Below are positions 6,601-7,495 of a stretch of DNA of 7,495 nucleotides, piece after piece. Source of the stretch: Candidatus Paracaedibacteraceae bacterium UBA6184 (GTDB lineage: Bacteria > Pseudomonadota > Alphaproteobacteria > UBA6184); contig DITM01000071.1 of the NCBI GenBank assembly GCA_002422845.1, positions 217 through 7,711 on the forward strand, in the 5' to 3' direction. A model generated the notes under the pieces. It ran no database searches and was not told where the DNA came from. It saw nothing but the letters and a program-made list of their open reading frames with translations. Made by a program: the position numbers and the translations under genes. Positions within the stretch are counted from its first letter, which is position 1; each line of letters begins with the position of its first letter.

Positions 6601-7198
6601 GGTACTTGAGCAATCCATTGCGCAAGCCAAGCAATGGCATGATGCGGGTTATCCATTAACCATCGCTGTTAATCTTTCCTTAGCACAATTCAGGGCTCAT
6701 AGCTTGCTTGAAAAAGTGAAACAAACGCTGGAACATTACCTGTTACCTCCGCAATACCTTGAATTGGAACTGACTGAAAGCATTGCCATGCAGAATGCCG
6801 AGTTGGCTATAGAAATTACGCACCAATTAACTCAACTCGGTATTGAACTGTCAATTGATGATTTTGGCACCGGCTATTCGTCGCTAAGTTACCTGCAACG
6901 TTTTTCATTAAACAAACTTAAGATAGATCAATCCTTTACCAGCGGTATGGTTAGCAATACAGACAGCGAAAATATTGTTGATGCCATCATCAGTCTGGCA
7001 AAGAGTTTAAACCTAAAAACCATCGCTGAAGGTGTTGAAACCCGACAGCAATTGGATATGTTCAAGCAAAAAAAATGCGATGAGATTCAGGGGTATTTTT
7101 TCAGTAAAGCGGTTCCTGCAGATGAATTTAACCTATTAATGGAAAAGGGGTTTTATTTTCCTGAGGCAATCGCAGAATTCGGAAAAATAATACGCTAA
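3680..7198 (+). CDS. Membrane-bound PAS/GAF sensor with GGDEF and EAL domains (cyclic-di-GMP turnover)
   Basis: 1172 residues. Residues 1-122 form an ethylene-receptor (ETR1)-like sensor with three membrane helices (about 27-52, 63-86, 93-116); it keeps Tyr42, Ile45 and His79 but has Tyr75 at the copper-cysteine position. A coiled coil (about 128-178) follows, then PAS (about 181-300), PAS (306-428), GAF (431-590), a short helix and PAS (613-728). The GGDEF domain (735-893) has LTDLPNRR, Asp772 in FIDLDHFKNIND, signature GGDEY (813-817; Tyr for Phe) and an inhibitory-site RxxD at 804-807. The EAL domain (about 912-1155) has EAL 940-942, Asn998, Glu1033, Asp1060-Asp1061, Lys1081, Glu1117 and Gln1137, so the phosphodiesterase residues are complete. 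Both activities look possible; the direction likely depends on input. The start at 3680 is supported because FLFTTKEMMSEGYYFFLNP aligns with the N-terminal segment of related sensors; no Shine-Dalgarno is visible. It is probably transcribed alone. Confidence 0.93.
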   Translation: MHHLVDFLFTTKEMMSEGYYFFLNPNLLWIFVIAHLLTASSYFSISAMLVFFTHQRKNFDLKWMLQLFSAFMFAYAIAHVLSVISIWKPIHGLAFIAEVFTAFISIINVVLLWPLISKANLIPSSSSLLLLNEKLEDEICDHKETKAQLAQLNTELERLTELKIQELSKIQDLKLELQTSEQRFRTVFEEAPLGIAVINSVTGSFIDINQRFAQIVGHSKEQIISSDWMHITHPDDIKEYMYGISLLNARKVSVIKITKRYIRLDNSIVWVKLSSIPIKADTPYQYHLQMIEDITETRLAEQSNQRLGNILEQSINEFYIFNCKTLHFEYVNRSAINNLGFSMDELKNMTLLTIAPELDLDVFMQLIKPLLNREQNQLRFEALLQRKNDTHYPVEICLQIYRSSPDYIVAICLDISQRKVHEEKIKRLNNFYACLSKINHAIVQINNEDDLFSTVCTITANLQSVKLAWIGRPDTVTQFIVPLTVAGEIQNYLANLIISVNPDVPEGQGPSGLAYRESRIVPVNDFQADPITQHWRDSTEKSFPWKSGCAVPLLRNQTPYAVLNVYSNEKDFFDEEVLKLMEELSLDLSFALDSYTHEAARRAAEKKLELSAKVFSQSREAIVITDKDNNIISVNRAYTVITGYEEQEVLGKNPGCIASGRHDKDFYCTLWTTLLEENYWQGELWNRHKDETIYPEWLTISVVRDETGDVIHYIAIFTDISQYKEKEQQIEQLAHYDSLTDLPNRRLLKSRVDYELILAERQKNCFALMFIDLDHFKNINDSLGHSIGDQVLIEVGQRLLACVRKEDTVARLGGDEYNILLSDCNEYGAAIVAYKIMASLAKPIYYQNYQLYITPSMGICLYPENGDNYENLFKNADIALHQAKASGRNQYQFFTPTMQQQAQRRMEIETELRHAIVRNELAVYFQPQVNTQTGDIIGAEALLRWRHPIWGMVSPAEFIPVAEGCGLILSIGDWVLEQSIAQAKQWHDAGYPLTIAVNLSLAQFRAHSLLEKVKQTLEHYLLPPQYLELELTESIAMQNAELAIEITHQLTQLGIELSIDDFGTGYSSLSYLQRFSLNKLKIDQSFTSGMVSNTDSENIVDAIISLAKSLNLKTIAEGVETRQQLDMFKQKKCDEIQGYFFSKAVPADEFNLLMEKGFYFPEAIAEFGKIIR

Positions 7199-7229
7199 GG
7201 TTGTTTTCCAGTTGAATTAAATAAATTCT

Positions 7230-7257
7230 CACTTTTGCGTTAAAATAGTCAAAAGTG
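7230..7257. repeat. Perfect 8-bp inverted repeat after the cyclic-di-GMP gene
   Basis: CACTTTTG (7230-7237) and CAAAAGTG (7250-7257) are separated by 12 bases. It begins 31 bases after the stop codon. No T run follows on the plus strand; on the minus strand the stem is followed by AGAATTTATTT, mildly U-rich. It could be a weak terminator or mRNA 3'-end stabiliser. Confidence 0.35.
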
Positions 7258-7290
7258 TACGGAAAATGGTGTCGCGAAAGTAAAGCCATG

Positions 7291-7321
7291 AACTATATAA
7301 TTTCCGCACATGAGTATAGTT
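7291..7321. repeat. 7-bp inverted repeat
   Basis: AACTATA (7291-7297) and TATAGTT (7315-7321) are perfect complements across 17 bases. It is AT-rich and weak alone, but it is the middle of three short inverted repeats in 7230-7395. Confidence 0.25.
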
Positions 7322-7371
7322 ACTACTGCCCATTTTCACACGAATCCTACGATCATCCTGTTTGCTTTCTT

Positions 7372-7495
7372 CTAGTCGTCCCAGAGATTCTGGGAAGGGG
7401 CTCCCTTTTTCATTCTCAAAGAGACGCATTTTATTTTAGTAACACGCTTAATCATGGCGTACTTCCTGGCAACGGCTTCTGTGTCGCCTAAGCGC
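7372..7495 (-). CDS. Possible C-terminal end of an unknown minus-strand gene
   Basis: Reading leftward from the right edge, one frame is open for 40 codons and ends at TAG (7374-7372). It begins RLGDTEAVARKYAMIKRVTK and ends APSQNLWDD. The first 18 codons are rich in purine-first codons with G, as in real genes; the latter part is less convincing and overlaps a hairpin. I do not recognise the protein. It could be the tail of a convergent gene, a decayed fragment, or a chance ORF. Other ORFs overlap it on both strands without better support. Confidence 0.22.
   Translation of the reverse strand, partial: RLGDTEAVARKYAMIKRVTKIKCVSLRMKKGAPSQNLWDD
7379..7410 (+). terminator. Hairpin with nearby T run, possible rightward terminator
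   Basis: TCCCAGA (7379-7385) pairs perfectly with TCTGGGA (7389-7395) over a 3-base loop. GGGGCTCCC follows, and then five T at 7406-7410. The T run is 10 bases past the stem, so the fit to a rho-independent terminator is imperfect. It is about 190 bases beyond the cyclic-di-GMP gene stop. Confidence 0.25.

Noticed and set aside
7229..7429. Minus-strand 66-codon ORF beginning MRLFENEKGS
   Set aside because: No Shine-Dalgarno, an in-frame stop shortly before the ATG, and no recognised family. It runs into the 7230-7257 inverted repeat.
7255..7491. Plus-strand 78-codon ORF
   Set aside because: Composition is odd (many Cys, His and Tyr), no ribosome site, no recognisable family. It overlaps hairpins and the minus-strand frame, and looks like a chance ORF.
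1..7495. CRISPR arrays, tRNA or rRNA genes, complete insertion sequences
   Set aside because: No regularly spaced repeats, no tRNA-like cloverleaf with TTCRA arm, no rRNA signature and no transposase motifs were seen.

Overview
The window looks like a chromosomal segment of a moderately AT-rich Gram-negative bacterium. The protein families (a secreted PF04185 phosphoesterase, a long atypical pyruvate-kinase-like protein, and a PAS/GAF/GGDEF/EAL sensor with an ethylene-receptor-like membrane domain) fit an environmental gammaproteobacterium, possibly a methanotroph. That assignment is inference from protein style only; no rRNA or other taxonomic marker is present.

Layout. 1-276 (minus strand): start of a secreted phosphoesterase/acid phosphatase that runs off the left edge. 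277-949: a 673-base intergenic region with a 29-codon ORF behind a perfect Shine-Dalgarno, a weak hairpin with nine T, a Pho-box-like direct repeat pointing right, a 10-bp inverted repeat around a TTGACA, and a small palindrome just before the next gene. 950-2830 (plus): pyruvate-kinase-like protein with an extra N-terminal domain, an enlarged middle region and no C-terminal domain. 2994-3304 (plus): small unknown gene whose reading frame appears broken, or joined by slippage, at a run of seven A. 3305-3679: 375 bases without a gene, dominated by a nested inverted repeat. 3680-7198 (plus): 1172-residue membrane-anchored cyclic-di-GMP protein. 7199-7495: several short hairpins and a possible gene end on the minus strand.

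The three main genes do not form an operon: the first is divergent from the second, and the second and fourth are about 850 bases apart. A possible common theme is phosphate or carbon status (phosphatase, Pho-box-like site, phosphoenolpyruvate-type enzyme) beside a second-messenger sensor, but this is only suggested by adjacency.

Most worth a second look: the ethylene-receptor-like sensor domain that has lost its copper cysteine, the unusual pyruvate-kinase architecture, the poly-A frame break in the small gene, the Pho-box candidate, and the nested inverted repeat at 3365-3466. I saw no clear evidence of a wholly new multi-gene system.
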